NCBI GenBank assembly: GCA_015680685.1
Contig: MNCI01016599.1
Coordinates: forward strand, 288,666-352,665
Direction of reading: 5' to 3'
DNA from: Gnetum montanum
Lineage: Eukaryota; Streptophyta; Gnetopsida; Gnetales; Gnetaceae
DNA: 64,000 bases
Position 1 is the first letter of the stretch. Each line of letters opens with the position of its first letter. A model generated the notes under the pieces. It was not told the DNA's origin. It searched no databases and saw only the letters and a program-made list of their open reading frames with translations. Shown here in pieces: positions 35,880 to 48,183 of the stretch. A program made the translations under genes and the position numbers.

Positions 35880-38800
35880 GAGATCCAAAAAATGGAACAA
35901 GGTTGGCTGTGTGATAAGAGGGTAGTGGCACTAGATCATTGGAGTTTGTGGAAGGGTTTTAATTATTGTGTATTAACTAACTGTGTTTTTGTGGGGTCCT
36001 CAAGTTTGTGTATAAGCAAGGCCCCAGAAGGAAAGGTTTCAGAAACAATATAAGGTCCCTCCCATAGTGTTTGAAACTTAGTACATTGTGGTACATGTGT
36101 GGGGTTCTAATAGAGTACCTTATCTCCTCATCAATACATTACCTTTCAAATCCTAAGATCATGACGTTTTTTATTATAGGCCTTGTGGATTTCATTTGAT
36201 GATAGGGCTACTAATCGATTCTCATCTAGCACATTCAAGTTGATGAGTTTTTCTCGTTGTGTTAGTGATAAGTCAAGATCCAAGTCACTAGCAGTAGATA
36301 GTATTTAGATTTCTACCTAAACTGGAAATTTCGATAGTTTCCTGTACACTAACTTGTAAGGAAAGTAGCCTATAGGAACTTTCCATGTGGAGCGATAGGC
36401 CTAGAGGGCCTCGTTAAGTTTTTGCTCTAATCCCTCCTATATTTTCTAATGGTCCTAGTGAGGATCTTTTTAATCTTCCTATTTATGACTTTGACTTGCT
36501 CGTTGGCTTGGGGGTGATAAGGTGTTGTAAATTTATGTTTGACCCCCAAGTGTTGCATAAGTTTACGAAAAGTAGTACCTGTGAAATGAGTTCTGTTGTC
36601 TGAAATGAGTGCATGTGGCATCATAAACCTGTTCACAATTTGTTGTTGGACAAATCGTGTGGCTGTGTTTAAGGAATAGTCGGTGACGGCTGCCACCTCT
36701 GCCCACTTAGTAGAGTAGTCTACAATGACGATGATGTACGCCTTCTTGTTGGACATGGGTGTGATGGGACCCATGAAGTCGATGCCTCAAATATCGAAGG
36801 GTTCTAGTGGTTGGATCCATTGTTGGGGTTCTTCCATTTGTGTGGTCATCCCACCATCTCTCTAACATTGTTCATAGGAGTGGGCAAACCATTGCACATC
36901 TCTGAAGAGTGTGGGCTAGTAATATCCTACAAGCAGGATCTTAATGGCTGTGCATCATCCAGCATAGTGGCCCCCACAAGGGCCCTCGTGAGCATCTTGG
37001 AAGATACACAATGTATCCACATTAGGGATGCACCATCAAACTAAGCAATTAGTAGACACCTTGTAAAGGTGTCCATTGATTTCCATGAAGTGTTTGGCCT
37101 TATGAAGAAAATGCTGCTTCTTTCGATGATCCACTCTTTTGGTAATTATTATGTTGAGAGATAGGTGAGGATGTCACGAAACCAAGTTGATCCTATGGGC
37201 ATCTACTTATTAATTGCTCCAGTGAAGAGGAGTTCATCTGGAAATTGATCAAAGAGTGGCTTCTCCTCCTTTACGTTGTCCCATCGTAACCAAGATAAGT
37301 GATCAGGGACCACATTCTCAGTTCCCTTCCTGTCTATCATAGTAAGGTCAAATTCCTGAAGGATCACAAGCCACCATATGATATGGGGACTCACAATTGG
37401 TTTGTTCATTAGGAACTAGATGGCACTGTGGTTAGTATGTATAAACACCTTGTACCCGAGCACATAGTGTCAAAATTTTTCCAAGGTAAACACCACCACC
37501 ATTAATTCCTTTTCGGTGGTGGTGTAGTTTAGCTAAGCACCCATAATGCTTCAGCTTGCACAATGGATATAATATGGGCATCTCTGGTCATCCAACTATG
37601 TAATCACGGCTCCCAATGCATAATTAGATGCATCTTTCATGATATGAAAAGGTCTGGACTAGTCGGGTGCCCGTAGAATTGGAGTTTCTATGAGCTTCTA
37701 TTTGAGTGTTTGGAATGCGGATTCACATTCCTTGGTCCAAACACACGGAGCATCTTTCTTTGTGAGTTCCACCAACGACTTGGCGATCTTCAAGAAATTC
37801 TAGATGAAGTGTCAATAATAACTAGTGTGGCCAAGGAATGATCGAACATCTTTTATAGTACTTAGTTGACTGGTGATTCCTTGGATGATCCTAATTTTTT
37901 CAAGATCTACACTAATCCTTGCTTATGAAATGCGATGCCCTAGAACAATGCCCTCTTGGACCATTAAGTGGCTCTTTTGCAAGTTGAGCTGCAAATTTGT
38001 TTCCACACATCTTTTTAAAACTTTCTCAAGGTAGTCCAAGGCTTGTTCAAATGTTGCTCCATAGGTAGAGAAGTCATCCATGAAGACTTCTACTCCATTG
38101 CCAATCTGTTGCTGAAAGATGCTGAGGATAAGGCGTTGGAAGGTTGCAGCTGCATTGCACAGGCCAAAGGGCATCTTCTTATATGTGAAAGTCACCTAGG
38201 GACTTGTAAATGTTGTTTTGGCTTGGTCTTTGGGTGCGATTTGGATTTGGTTATAGCCACTATAACCATCCAAAAAGCTATAGTAACAATGCCCCGCAAT
38301 GGTATCCAACACTTGATCCACAAATGAAAGTGGGAACTGATCCTTGAAGGTTACCATGTTTAGTAGTTAGAAATCTATACAAATCTTCCATTTTCCATCC
38401 TTCTTTGGCACAATAATGAGTGGGCTGACCCATTCGCTATCTGCAATAGAATAGATGAACCTCTCTTTCAACAATTGTTTAATTTCATCCTTGACAACTT
38501 TCTTTAGTTTGGGGTTCAACCATCTTTGTAGTTATTGTCGTGGCTTCACGGAGGAGTTGATATAGATCTGATGTTGACATACCCTAGGGTCAACTCCCAT
38601 CAATTCATGATATGACCATGCAAAAGCAGTCCTCCATTTGTTCACCATTTTCAACAATTTCTTCTTTTGCTTAGGAGCAAGAGTGGCATTGATGATTATC
38701 GGCTTGCCATTCTGCAAGAATGCATATTCCAAATTGGCCGATAGGGTTTTTAGTTCCAAGGGCTCATGTCTAAAGTTCTTAGGGATCTGTAGCTTTCCCT

Positions 38801-39480
38801 AATCATCACTGTCATCAATAGTAAAGACTTGTTGATCGACCTTTTCCAATTCATCCATGCTTTTCATATAGGCACATACAAGGCCCTCAAATGGTTCCAT
38901 GCATAAAGTGATGCTATTAGAGTTAGCAGGTAGCCACTGGGTGCCTTCTTGATTCGTGGCTGTTGTGTACAGGCATCATTGAACTTGTGATTCTTTGACA
39001 CACTGACTACATACTTGAATAGATGTCTGCTTAGCAACCCAAAGTTGCTACACATAGTTGCACCCTGAGTCACTGTACACGATGAATGGAACGTGCTTCT
39101 TCTCGATCTTTCCAAAAGGATTTTCTTTTGAAATTTCAAGGGAAAGATCTCAGAGTCTTAATTGTGCATCCACCATGCTGAGCCAAGCTCTCCCCATTAT
39201 GATTGAGAAATTCCCCTTGTAATTGTCAACTCGGATGACCAGGAAGTCAGCAGGATAGGACCACCCACAAATAGTGGTCACGATATCTTCTACCAATTAC
39301 AAAGGTATAGTTATGGATTGGTTTGCCAACTCGAGCCAAATGTTTCTCTTCTTCATCATAGGTAGGTTCCAAGTCTTGTACATATCATGTGAAATCAAAT
39401 TGACACCTAACCTTGAATTCAAGAGAGCTTTGCATGGCTCGTTTCCTGCCACTTAAAGGTATATGAGGGGACTCCCCAGA
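35880..39480 (-). pseudogene. pol: Element C pol: protease, RT, RNase H, integrase, broken
   Basis: The protease (39480-39060) has LLNSRLGVNLIS where the active site should read LLDSG, so the catalytic Asp is lost; SIIMGRAWLS follows. The RT approach region is at 38759-38532, and the RT core at 38195-37923 has FGLCNAAATFQR and VFMDDFSTYG. RNase H and connection residues FDLTMIDRKGTENVVPDHLS lie at 37409-37203. The integrase HHCC region (HEGPCGGHYAG) is near 36990-36960. The integrase core at 36774-36427 has VDYSTKWAEV and SDNRTHF, but QVKV replaces the usual QVEV, so the catalytic Glu is missing. A C-terminal GPYIVSETFPSGALLI lies near 36062-36015. The MDDFS form and the domain order fit Athila. 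Confidence 0.88.
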
Positions 39481-41188
39481 TCAGTTAATTTTTGAGGAAG
39501 ATGACCTACTTTTATCCAATCCATCACAGCATGTGTGAGCATGACGGTTTGTACTATGGAGGGTGTTTGGCTTGAAGGTTGCTCGAAGGGTTGAATAGTG
39601 GAGGAAATTAGAGGTTTAGAGGCACTAGCCACACGTGAATGTGAGGGTATGTTAGGGATATTGGGTCAGAAGAAAGGGCATTTCCTTGGTTTTGATTTTG
39701 GTCCACTCGGCTAAGATGCTGGTTGTAATTTGACAGCCCTCGTGGCATTACATTGCTATGGCTGTGGTGGTATCTCTCCCTACATAAGTGGAGTAGGAGG
39801 TAGTTGAGTAGGGGATTGATGAGTAGGGATGGTAGGAGAAGGTGACAAAGGATAGTATAGATGTGGGTTATCCCCCTAGGTGATGAAGATTGTGTTTGAA
39901 AGTATTCTTGGGGGTGGTAATGATTTTAAAATGTCACGTGATTAGAAGAGTCCCGCAGCGAGATAGGTTGCTGAATGTAGTACCTGTAAGGATCTGGATG
40001 TCGGTAAGGATATTGCTGCCTTGGAGGTGGCATCCCCCATGATTGTGGATGTTGCCATTGTTGATAATACTTGTAGGCTTGCAATGGCATTCCACTTGGA
40101 TAATACCCTTGTGGTTGATGGAACTGCCTAAGATTGCCTTATGGATAAGGCAATCTTCTGGGTGTTTGCCTTTTTTCCAAACGAGGGTTCAACGCATACA
40201 CCCCAGACTCTTGTAGATGTGGCACCACCAAGAAACACCCCTTAGGATGTTCATACTAGCATATGTCACATCCATCATCCTCCTCTGTGTCAGATTCTAC
40301 AACCCATTCTACCATAGCAACTTTGCCCTTACCTTTATGGTAGGCACATTTAGCTTCTCTTCTCCTTTGCCGATCTCACTCATTACTTTGCTCTTTGGAT
40401 TCCTCCACAATTTTCAAGACACTTTGGAACCTTTCATCCAAAGAGTCCAACATCTTGTGAACCTTGGTTGAAAGTTTAGAGGAAAATTTTTGTATGGACA
40501 AGGTTTTTTGTTTCAACACTAAATTCAGTGGTGATTCTTCCTCCTCTTTACAAAATCAAACTTCTTTCCTTCGAATGGAAGGGTCCCAATTATACTCTTC
40601 TACACTCTCTCTCTTTCTTAATTCCCCTTCCTCTTTGGCCACCTACTCAATGACACACTACAGTTGATGGGCCCTCAATTCAGATAGCCATACCTAAGCA
40701 TAAACGCCTAAGGTCTTTCTGGTTTCAAAGCAAAGCCCATCTATGATATGGTGGAGCTATTCCTACTGAGAGTAGCCATGATTAGGGCATCAGTGTCACA
40801 ATGAGTAATATTTACCCATGGCTGCATCCAAGGATTCATGACCACCTTATTTCAACCCTTAGATCTGTTGTCTCAAGTTAGGCACTCTGGAGTAGGTTTG
40901 ATACTTATCTTTAAAAATTTCCAGCATCATACTCCATCTCCTAATTGATTTCGGCTCCAAAGATCGGTACCAGCTTTCCACTTCCTTGATGAGTGTTTGG
41001 AGGAATAGCTTGAGTTTTTACCAATCATTGTCTATGTTCTGCAAGGTGCAAGTATCATGGAATGCTTGCAAGTAAGTCTGTGGATCACAATTGTATCCCC
41101 CTTCAAATTTGGAGATGTTGTTCATGTCAAGGCGCTTGATCCAACTATCTTTCAAGTACCTACTGGGTATTTGAACTGCCTCGGCTAT
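39481..41188 (-). pseudogene. gag: Element C gag, C-terminal two thirds
   Basis: Directly left of the A insertion the frame reads EAVQIPSRYLKDSWIKRLDM (about 41180-41120), then the capsid core HDTCTLQNIDNDW. A CDIC-x-YEHPKGC zinc-knuckle variant (about 40270-40230) with a stop inside it follows, then a Tyr/Gln/Pro-rich linker with QSWGMPPPRQQYPYR. The N-terminal part lies beyond element A at 48184-49048, and the frame joins up across the insertion when A and one target copy are removed. Confidence 0.8.
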
Positions 41189-41983
41189 TGATGAGTGGCG
41201 AGGTACCCCTACACTCAACCATATGAATACGAGCATTACATGTGCGATCCAGTCGAACTCCGCAAACTAAGTGCCTACACGTCTCATGGAACACTTAAGG
41301 TTAATCATTTGTTGCCTTCCTAGACTTACTTGTATTTTTCATGGTTGTATGGTTAAGTAAGTCTGAGGTATATGATTTTTATATCTTTTCTATGTTATCT
41401 CCTATGCTAATGAGGTGAAGGGTGAAGAGACTAATTAACTAACTTTAACTAACTAACTAAGCCTTAATTAACCTAGCATCAGCATCCGTTCCCACTTACT
41501 GTTCACACCCTGAACCAATGCAACCTTGGTTACCAAACGCTATTCGTTACTGGGATCACCAAGTGTAATGCACGTGCTCGAAGCAGTTGTACTGAATGCA
41601 CTTAACTAGGAGAGAAGGATTGAGAGATATTTAATCAACTAATAAAGCATTTAAACATTGAACAATAAATAACAGTAAATAAAGTCCTATCTAGCTTAGT
41701 CCATGCACTGCAAGGTTTATCCAAGATGTTCATCTTTATTTCCATACACAAACTTGTATTCAGGTACAATATTTGCTCGAATAAAGATCCGTTCACTTTG
41801 GAGCTCCTACTGCAGGCACATGGAAATTATTCTATCTCTGGAGAGGAAAAACTGCTAGAGTTTCGCTACGGTTTAAGCCTAGATTGAGAAACAAGGGAGA
41901 GCCGCCTCTTATTTATAGATTTGACGGTGCACTACGATATCGTGTACGCGATATTATGGCCCATGCAATATCGCGTTCCATCA
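41189..41983 (-). repeat. 3' LTR of element A
   Basis: TGATGAGTGGCGAGG to GTTCCATCA. Minus-strand TATA box ATCTATAAATAAGAG (41906-41920) and AATAAAG (about 41727-41733). U3 motif copies lie at 41935-41975. Confidence 0.9.
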
Positions 41984-41996
41984 TACCCCCATGACT
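41984..41996 (-). promoter_or_regulatory. Polypurine tract of element A
   Basis: Minus strand AGTCATGGGGGTA adjoins the 3' LTR; two more tract-like copies lie at 42538 and 43864. Confidence 0.8.
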
Positions 41997-42175
41997 GAAT
42001 AAAAACTCATCCTTGAGTTTCTTACAAAATATTGGGAAGGTATGGGATTATTGACTTGAATGGAACTAATGGTGAATGGGATGACATGTGAATGGATCAT
42101 TATTATAGAATAAGACAAAACTGGTGTTCATGACAACAAGAGTGAACACCTTATACAATTGACATCAGGCCTTAT

Positions 42176-42355
42176 TTAGCAGCTGAGAGAGAAGAGAGAA
42201 GAGGAAAGAAGTTTGCTGCTACCAACGCCAAGATTGCACCTTTCATTGCCTATCCATAAGTGCACCATTGATTTTGCTCCTTGCATAGCTGCTTTTAGCA
42301 CTGCTCCATTCCAAGTGTTCCCTCCAGATCCAATCCATTGTTGCATGATTGCCAT
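42176..42355 (-). CDS. Small 59-codon ORF in the 3' ORF position of element A
   Basis: An uninterrupted ORF starts MAIMQQWIGSGGNTWNGAVL and ends in a Ser/Leu-rich tail (FSLSC). It is preceded by TGTATGTGTAG touching the ATG, the same acceptor-like context as the large coiled-coil ORFs of C and D. Element B has a homologue at 50614-50840 with a one-base deletion. It is not similar to the C or D protein by eye. It may be a remnant, a replacement or chance. The family is unknown and I assign no function. Confidence 0.4.
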   Translation of the reverse strand: MAIMQQWIGSGGNTWNGAVLKAAMQGAKSMVHLWIGNERCNLGVGSSKLLSSSLFSLSC

Positions 42356-42537
42356 CTACACATACAACACAGTCTTTATATTAGCAAGGGTAAATGAATC
42401 ACAATGTAGTTGATACCTTGCTTCAGTGAAAGGTCCATTGGCTGAGTTGTGGTATGGCTGATACGGGTCTGGAGATATAATCATGGCGACTACCGAAGGT
42501 GTAGGGGTTAGGAGAATATCGAAAAAATTTGGGTTTG

Positions 42538-42553
42538 GACCCCCATGACTAAG
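42538..42553 (-). promoter_or_regulatory. Internal polypurine-tract-like site 1, element A
   Basis: Minus strand CTTAGTCATGGGGGTC repeats the core of the true tract 555 bp further inside the element. Confidence 0.5.
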
Positions 42554-42559
42554 AGCAAA

Positions 42560-43860
42560 CCTCCAGTAGCGATAGAATGGAGAAAGAAAAAAAACAAGAA
42601 AGATGGAGAAAAAGAGACAACTATAACATCAATGAAATGGATGTCAAGATGGAAATGAACAAAATAGAGTGGATTGCAAAAATGTTAAGGGAAATAATTT
42701 AACTGGTGCACCAAGTAGGAATGCCAGTTGGTCCTCCCCAAAGCAGGCACATTCCCTTAATGCCCTGACAAACCTACATTCAAAGAGTCCGTAGGCTCTA
42801 GGAATGTCATTTGGAACGAGAGTTAAAGTCTTAACCATAAGAATTTACCAAAAAGAAAAAAATGCATCAACCAAAATATATACTAATGATACAACCAAAA
42901 ATGAGGTGAACAATGGAGAGAAGGATGGAGAGAAGAGAATGAAATGGTATCCCAAGAGCAAGGTGGTGTACAACCCCTTGTGTAGTTAATGATTAATGTG
43001 ACTTAGTAGATTCCATTCCAAGTCTGACCTCAAACAATCCACATCCAGTGACTTCGCATTAATGCATTTGGCCAATCCATCCCCCTAAAGTAATAAGAAT
43101 GCTTTCCCAAAGAGCCACCACCATTTTGATAAAACGAAGGAGGAGAGAATGGGAAACGAGAAGGGCCTTAGTTAGAGGGAACATTTTTATTTTAGTTCCA
43201 TAACCAGTGCTTGTAGTCCAAATGGTTATTTTGTCTAAGGGGTGTGCTTTGAATTCTCATTATTTTTTTATGTGTTTATGCATGAGAACCACATCATGCA
43301 AAGTCTTTGTTATTTTTATTTGCTCAGCTTCTCGATAATTGGGTAACATCGAAGCGGTAAGAAAACTCAAGAAGAAAATATCCAAGCACCCAAGAGAATG
43401 GCCAACATAAATGCATCAAGTTCCCTTAAAGTCATACCCTTTTCAATCCTTGAGTTCTTCCTTAGTTTGAAAAATGCCAAGTCACCGATTCGTTATAATT
43501 CTTATTTAGAAAGGGACTGTACATTTCCAAGCTGAGAGAGACCATAGAAATTTGTGGATGTATCAATGAAGTGGATTCATTGCCTATCATATCAAAAGAA
43601 CCATATCTTAGTATCAACATCATGACTTAAAGGTAAAAACCAAACATTAGCAATCAATATAAAAATAGTTCATACCATCATGAAGAAAACTTATTAAATG
43701 ACAAACTTGACAAGATGGATAACACACACACAAAGAAATGAAAAAGGTATAAATGATGTTGTAAAACAAAAACAAGAAAAGTTAAAGAAATTTGTAAAAC
43801 AAAAACGTGTAAAATAAAAACTTAAAAAGAACTAAGGGCCCCAAATGATTAGCATAGGCA
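42560..43860. other. Non-coding block of element A
   Basis: No coding potential is seen. It aligns with 51040-52355 of B and, more distantly, with the block between pol and the 3' ORF of C. It is adenine-rich near 43680-43830. Confidence 0.55.
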
Positions 43861-43863
43861 GCC

Positions 43864-43884
43864 ATCTCCCCTGTGACTAAATGG
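43864..43884 (-). promoter_or_regulatory. Internal polypurine-tract-like site 2, element A
   Basis: Minus strand TTTAGTCACAGGGGAGAT, about 200 bp after the protease stop. The flank AATGATTAGCATAGG is shared with B and C. Confidence 0.45.
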
Positions 43885-44088
43885 AAAGGGAGAGATCTGA
43901 AATAATGAATGCCTATTTGAATTTCTTAGAAGTATCCAACTTCTCCCAATTGATATTCTTAGATTAAGGGGTGGAAGTCGGTGACACTCATATTCCAATG
44001 TATCTATGCCTTCGTTGTGGACGTGAGATGTTCCACTAGTTCATTCCATGCATGTTCGATGGCTGCTCTTTTGATCAGCTATCAATCA

Positions 44089-47000
44089 CTAGGTGTTCTC
44101 TTGTTGTGTGGTTGCTGCATACAGGCACCGTTGTATCTGTGTTTCTTGGGCATACCAATTGCATGCAGAAGATGTTGAGCATTCCTCCATGTCATCACCC
44201 TCTGAGTCACTATATGTGATGCATGGAACTTTCTTCTTCTCGATCTTTCCATAAATATTTACCTTAGATATTTTGAAGGAAAGATCGTGGATTCCTAGGC
44301 ATGCATCTATTATACTTAGCCATGCCCTTCCCATTATAATTGGGAAGTCCCCTTTGTTGTTGTTGAGTTCTATCACCAGGAAATCAGCTAGGTATGACCA
44401 ACCACACACAATGGTAATGATGTCCTCTACCAATCCCAAGGGAATGGTGATGGACTGGTCAGCCAGCTCTAGTTGAATATTGCTATTCTTAAGTGGAGGC
44501 AGGTTCTAGGCTTTATACATTTCTCATGAGATTAAGTTAACTTTGGAACCTAAGTCAAGAAGAGCCTTATGAGGTTTGTTCTCAGTGAATCGGAGGTAGA
44601 TTAAAAGACTCCCAGGGTCAGAGAGTTTTCTGGGAAGGTGGCATACCTTGATCCAGTCGGTAACGGTATGTGTTAACATGACTGTATGCATTAAGCTCTG
44701 TTGTTGGTTTGAAGGGAGCTTCAAAGCCTTATTATTTGTTGGAGGAGTGGTCATAGACTCAACCGCTTGTGGTTGTGAGAGCTTTTTTGGGCTTCTAGTT
44801 CTGAAAAAAAAAGTCTTTTCTTTGCGCAATTATTAGAACCAGCATCAGGTTGAAGGTTTACAGCTCTCATAGCATTACGTTGCTGCGGTTGAGTGGGGAG
44901 TTCCCCTTGCATTATTGGAGCAGGAGGTAGTGGAACTACCGATGTAAGAGTGATGGCTGGATTCAGAGGATGGTATGCGTGTGGTATATCTTCTGTAGTA
45001 GAAGGAGTCCTAAAATACTCCCAAACTTGGTAGTGACGTTGTGGAGTTGCGTGACCCATAGAATCACTTGGAAAAATTGGCTGCTGCACATAGTAGCCAT
45101 ACAGATCTGGTTACTGGTAAGGGTATTATTTTCTAGGCGGTGGCATCCCCCATAACTGTGGGTGTTGCCACTGCTGGTGTTGCCCAATAGATTATGGTAG
45201 AGTTCCACTTGGATAATATGTTAACGGTTGGTGGAACTACCTTAGGTTACCTTGGGGATAAGGTAACCTTCGAGGTGCTTGCTGTCTGTTAAGTCTTGGG
45301 TTGAGTGCATACACCTCAGACTCTTATAGATGTGAGATGATTGGACAACATCCTTTAGGATGGTCATACTGGCAAATTTCACATCCACCGTCATTGTCTG
45401 TATCCGAATCCATGACCTCATCGGCAATAGTCATTTTTTCCTTACCCTTGTTATGTGCAGGGTCTAAACCTCTCCTCTTTTTCTTGTCATGGTCACTACT
45501 TCATTCCTCCTTAGACTCCTCTACAATTTTCAGGACAGTTTCAATTTTACTATCTAAGGAGCTCCATATTTCATCTACCTTAGCCAATACTTCCATTGTT
45601 AGCTTTTGAAGTGGCAAGGTTTTTCTATTCACCAACTCTTTGAGTGATGACTCATCCTCTTCATCGCAGAATCTCACTTCCCTCTTTCAAAGGGAAGGAT
45701 CGTGGTTGTACTCTTCCACACTTTCTCTTTTCCGTAGCTCCCCTTCTTCTTTAGCTACTTGCTCCAACAATTGATGAATTTCATGGGACCTAAGCTTAGA
45801 TAATCTCCCTTGGGCATAAGTCCCAAGGGTTCTCCTAGTTTCATGTCTTAGCCCATCTACGAGATGGCGGAGTTAATCCCGTTATGCGTAACCATGGCCT
45901 GGGCAACGATGTAGCAATGCATAATATCGGCCCATGGCAACATCCAAGGGTTCATGAGTACCCTACTTCCATCCTTGGATTTTCTTACTCAAGTTGGATA
46001 CTCTAGAGTATGTTGGTATTTATCATTAAACAATTCTATCATCGTACTCCATCTCCTAATGGTTTCCAATTCTAAGGACCGATACGAGCTTTCTGCTTCC
46101 TTTATGAGTGTCCTAGGAACAACTTTAACTTCTGCCACTCGTTTTCAATATTTTGCAAGGTGCAGGCATTGTGGAATGCCTATAAGTGATTCTGCGGATT
46201 AGCGTTGTATCCCCCCTCAAATCATGGGATATTATTCATGTCTAGTCTCTTGATCCGACTATCTTTTTGATACCTTATAGGTATTCTAACTGCCTTCGTA
46301 ATATCTAACATACTTCGGGTGGAGAGTAGGGGCTCGTCATGATCATCTCTCTCATGACGTCTATGATGCCTACATGGTTCCCTACTTTCCCTTCTTTCAT
46401 GCCTAGATTCTCTAAATTTCCCTCGTCCTCGCTCTCGACTCTCTCGTCAAGGTCTCTCATTTTGCTTACCCTTATCCTCACCATTATGCTCTTTATGGCT
46501 ACGCCCTAATGTGGAAGAAGAGGGTGAATGATGTAATGAAGGGGAAGAAGAATGAAAACCATCGCCATGACGATGTTTCTTACCTTCTCTTCGGTGACTA
46601 CGGCCCCGATCGTGATGACGATCTGAGTGCCCATCCTTGTCTTGTGTTTGTGTCCCCTCATTGAACACTTGGTGTTCGTGGGGATTAGAACTAGGGTTGT
46701 GTATTGTGAAGCGTAGGTTCTGATACCCCACCTCCTCACTATTGTTAGGAGGAGGAACATCATTCGATAGAGAACCTATTATAATTGGTTCACCATCTCC
46801 AATTTCACTTAGGACATGCGGGATCCCTTTGCCCTTCAACAATGTATGATGGCTCTTCTACCGCAAGTCCCGTTGACATTGCGCTTCTGTGGGATGATAA
46901 TCCCTTGTGTCGAAATCACCTACAACGTATTCAGCGTATAGCTGTGTCACGCCTATTTGTGCAAGAGCACGAAGAAGCATGTTAGGGACTGCCCAATCTA

Positions 47001-47214
47001 GAGGTAACACTATGTTACCTTGCAAGTCTCTCCAACACAGTTGTTCATCCTAATGGAGGATAAAAGTAAAATAGGGTATATACTCATTGGGATGAGTATA
47101 TACCACCTAGTACTATTGAGGAACTGGTGGATTTTGATTATGTGTTTGGTGCCGCCAACTGTCTCTAATGTGATCCCTAGGCGGTGAAGTGCTCTTATTC
47201 GAAGAAGAAGACAT
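44089..47214 (-). pseudogene. gag-pro: Element A gag-protease, broken
   Basis: Starts at the ATG at 47214 (MSSSSNKSTSPPRDH), then a stop. A charged, His/Arg/Ser-rich segment (46842-46447) contains DRHHDRGRSHRREGKKHRH. The capsid core follows in pieces near 46200-45950. A zinc-knuckle variant CEICQYDHPKGC lies at about 45381-45346 and a linker at 45089-44751. The protease has LLDLGSKVNLIS (about 44566-44530), where the usual site is LLDSG, and PIIMGRAWLS (about 44346-44317). It ends near 44089. No RT follows. Confidence 0.82.
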
Positions 47215-47339
47215 TATGTCTTATTCAGTGTGCTGATTAACCATTATATAATTTTTCATATGATTAACCCTAAGGGTTCGTTTAAGCTCCCAATGATGTG
47301 GATAATTTCCTATGTTCGTTTAGTGCACAAATACTTAGT

Positions 47340-47357
47340 CCCCGGCAACGGCGCCAA
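47340..47357 (-). promoter_or_regulatory. Primer binding site, element A (perfect tRNA-Asp match)
   Basis: The plus strand CCCCGGCAACGGCGCCA matches the 3' end of plant tRNA-Asp over 17 bases, followed by one A and the LTR. This is the best-preserved primer site in the window and identifies the primer for the whole family. Confidence 0.9.
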
Positions 47358-48183
47358 TGATGAGTGACAAGGTATCCCTACATTCAACCATACAAATACG
47401 AGCATTACACGTGAGATCCAGTCAAACTCCACAAACTAAGTGCCTACACACCTCATGGAACACTTAAGGTTAATCGTTCATTGTCTTCCTAGACTTACTT
47501 GTATTTGTCACGGTTTTATGGTTAAGTAAGTCTGAGGTATATGATTTTTATATCTTTTCTATTTTATCTCCTATGCTAATGAGGTGAAGGGTGAAGAGAC
47601 TAATTAACTAACTTTAACTAACTAACTAAGCCTTAATTAACCTAGCATCAGCATCCATTCCCACTTACTGTTCACACCCTGAACCAATGCAACCTTGGTT
47701 ACCAAATGCTATTCGTTACTAGGATCACCAAGCGTAACGCACGTGCTCGAAACGGTTGTACTGAACGCACTTAACTAGGAGAGAAGGGTTGAGAGATATT
47801 TAATCAACTAATAAAGCATTTAAACATTGAACAATAAATAACAATAAATAAAGTCCTATCTAGCTTAGTCCATGCATTGCAAGGTTTATCCAAGACGTTC
47901 ATCTTTATTTTTGTACACAAACTTGTATTCAGGTACAATATTTGCTCGAATAAAGATCCGTTCACTTTGGAGCTCTTATTGCAGGCACATGGAAATTATT
48001 CTATCTCTGGAGAGGAAAAACTACTAGAGTTTCGCTACAGTTTAGGCCTAGATTGAGAAATAAGGGAGAGTCGCCTCTTATTTATAGATTTGACAGTGCA
48101 CTGTGATATCGCGTACACGATATAGTGAGGGATGCGATATTATGTACGTGATATTGTGGCCCATGCGATATCACGTCCCATCA
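47358..48183 (-). repeat. 5' LTR of element A
   Basis: TGATGAGTGACAAGG to CGTCCCATCA. It has one extra unit of the U3 motif array (about 48106-48178) compared with the 3' LTR. Confidence 0.9.

Larger units (their letters stand above)
41189..48183 (-). mobile_element. Element A: gag-protease LTR element nested in C gag
   Basis: The LTRs are 41189-41983 and 47358-48183. Flanks GCTAT (41184-41188) and GCTAG (48184-48188) form a 5-bp duplication with one change. It carries gag and a protease but no RT, RNase H or integrase, so it is non-autonomous. Both LTRs lack the same short segment (ACGCTGCTGGGA-type) that B keeps, which confirms that they are a pair. By eye the two LTRs are roughly 95% alike. 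Confidence 0.9.

Noticed and set aside
42213-42413. Plus-strand frame of 66 codons in element A
   Set aside because: Antisense to the small 3' ORF of A; no recognisable content.
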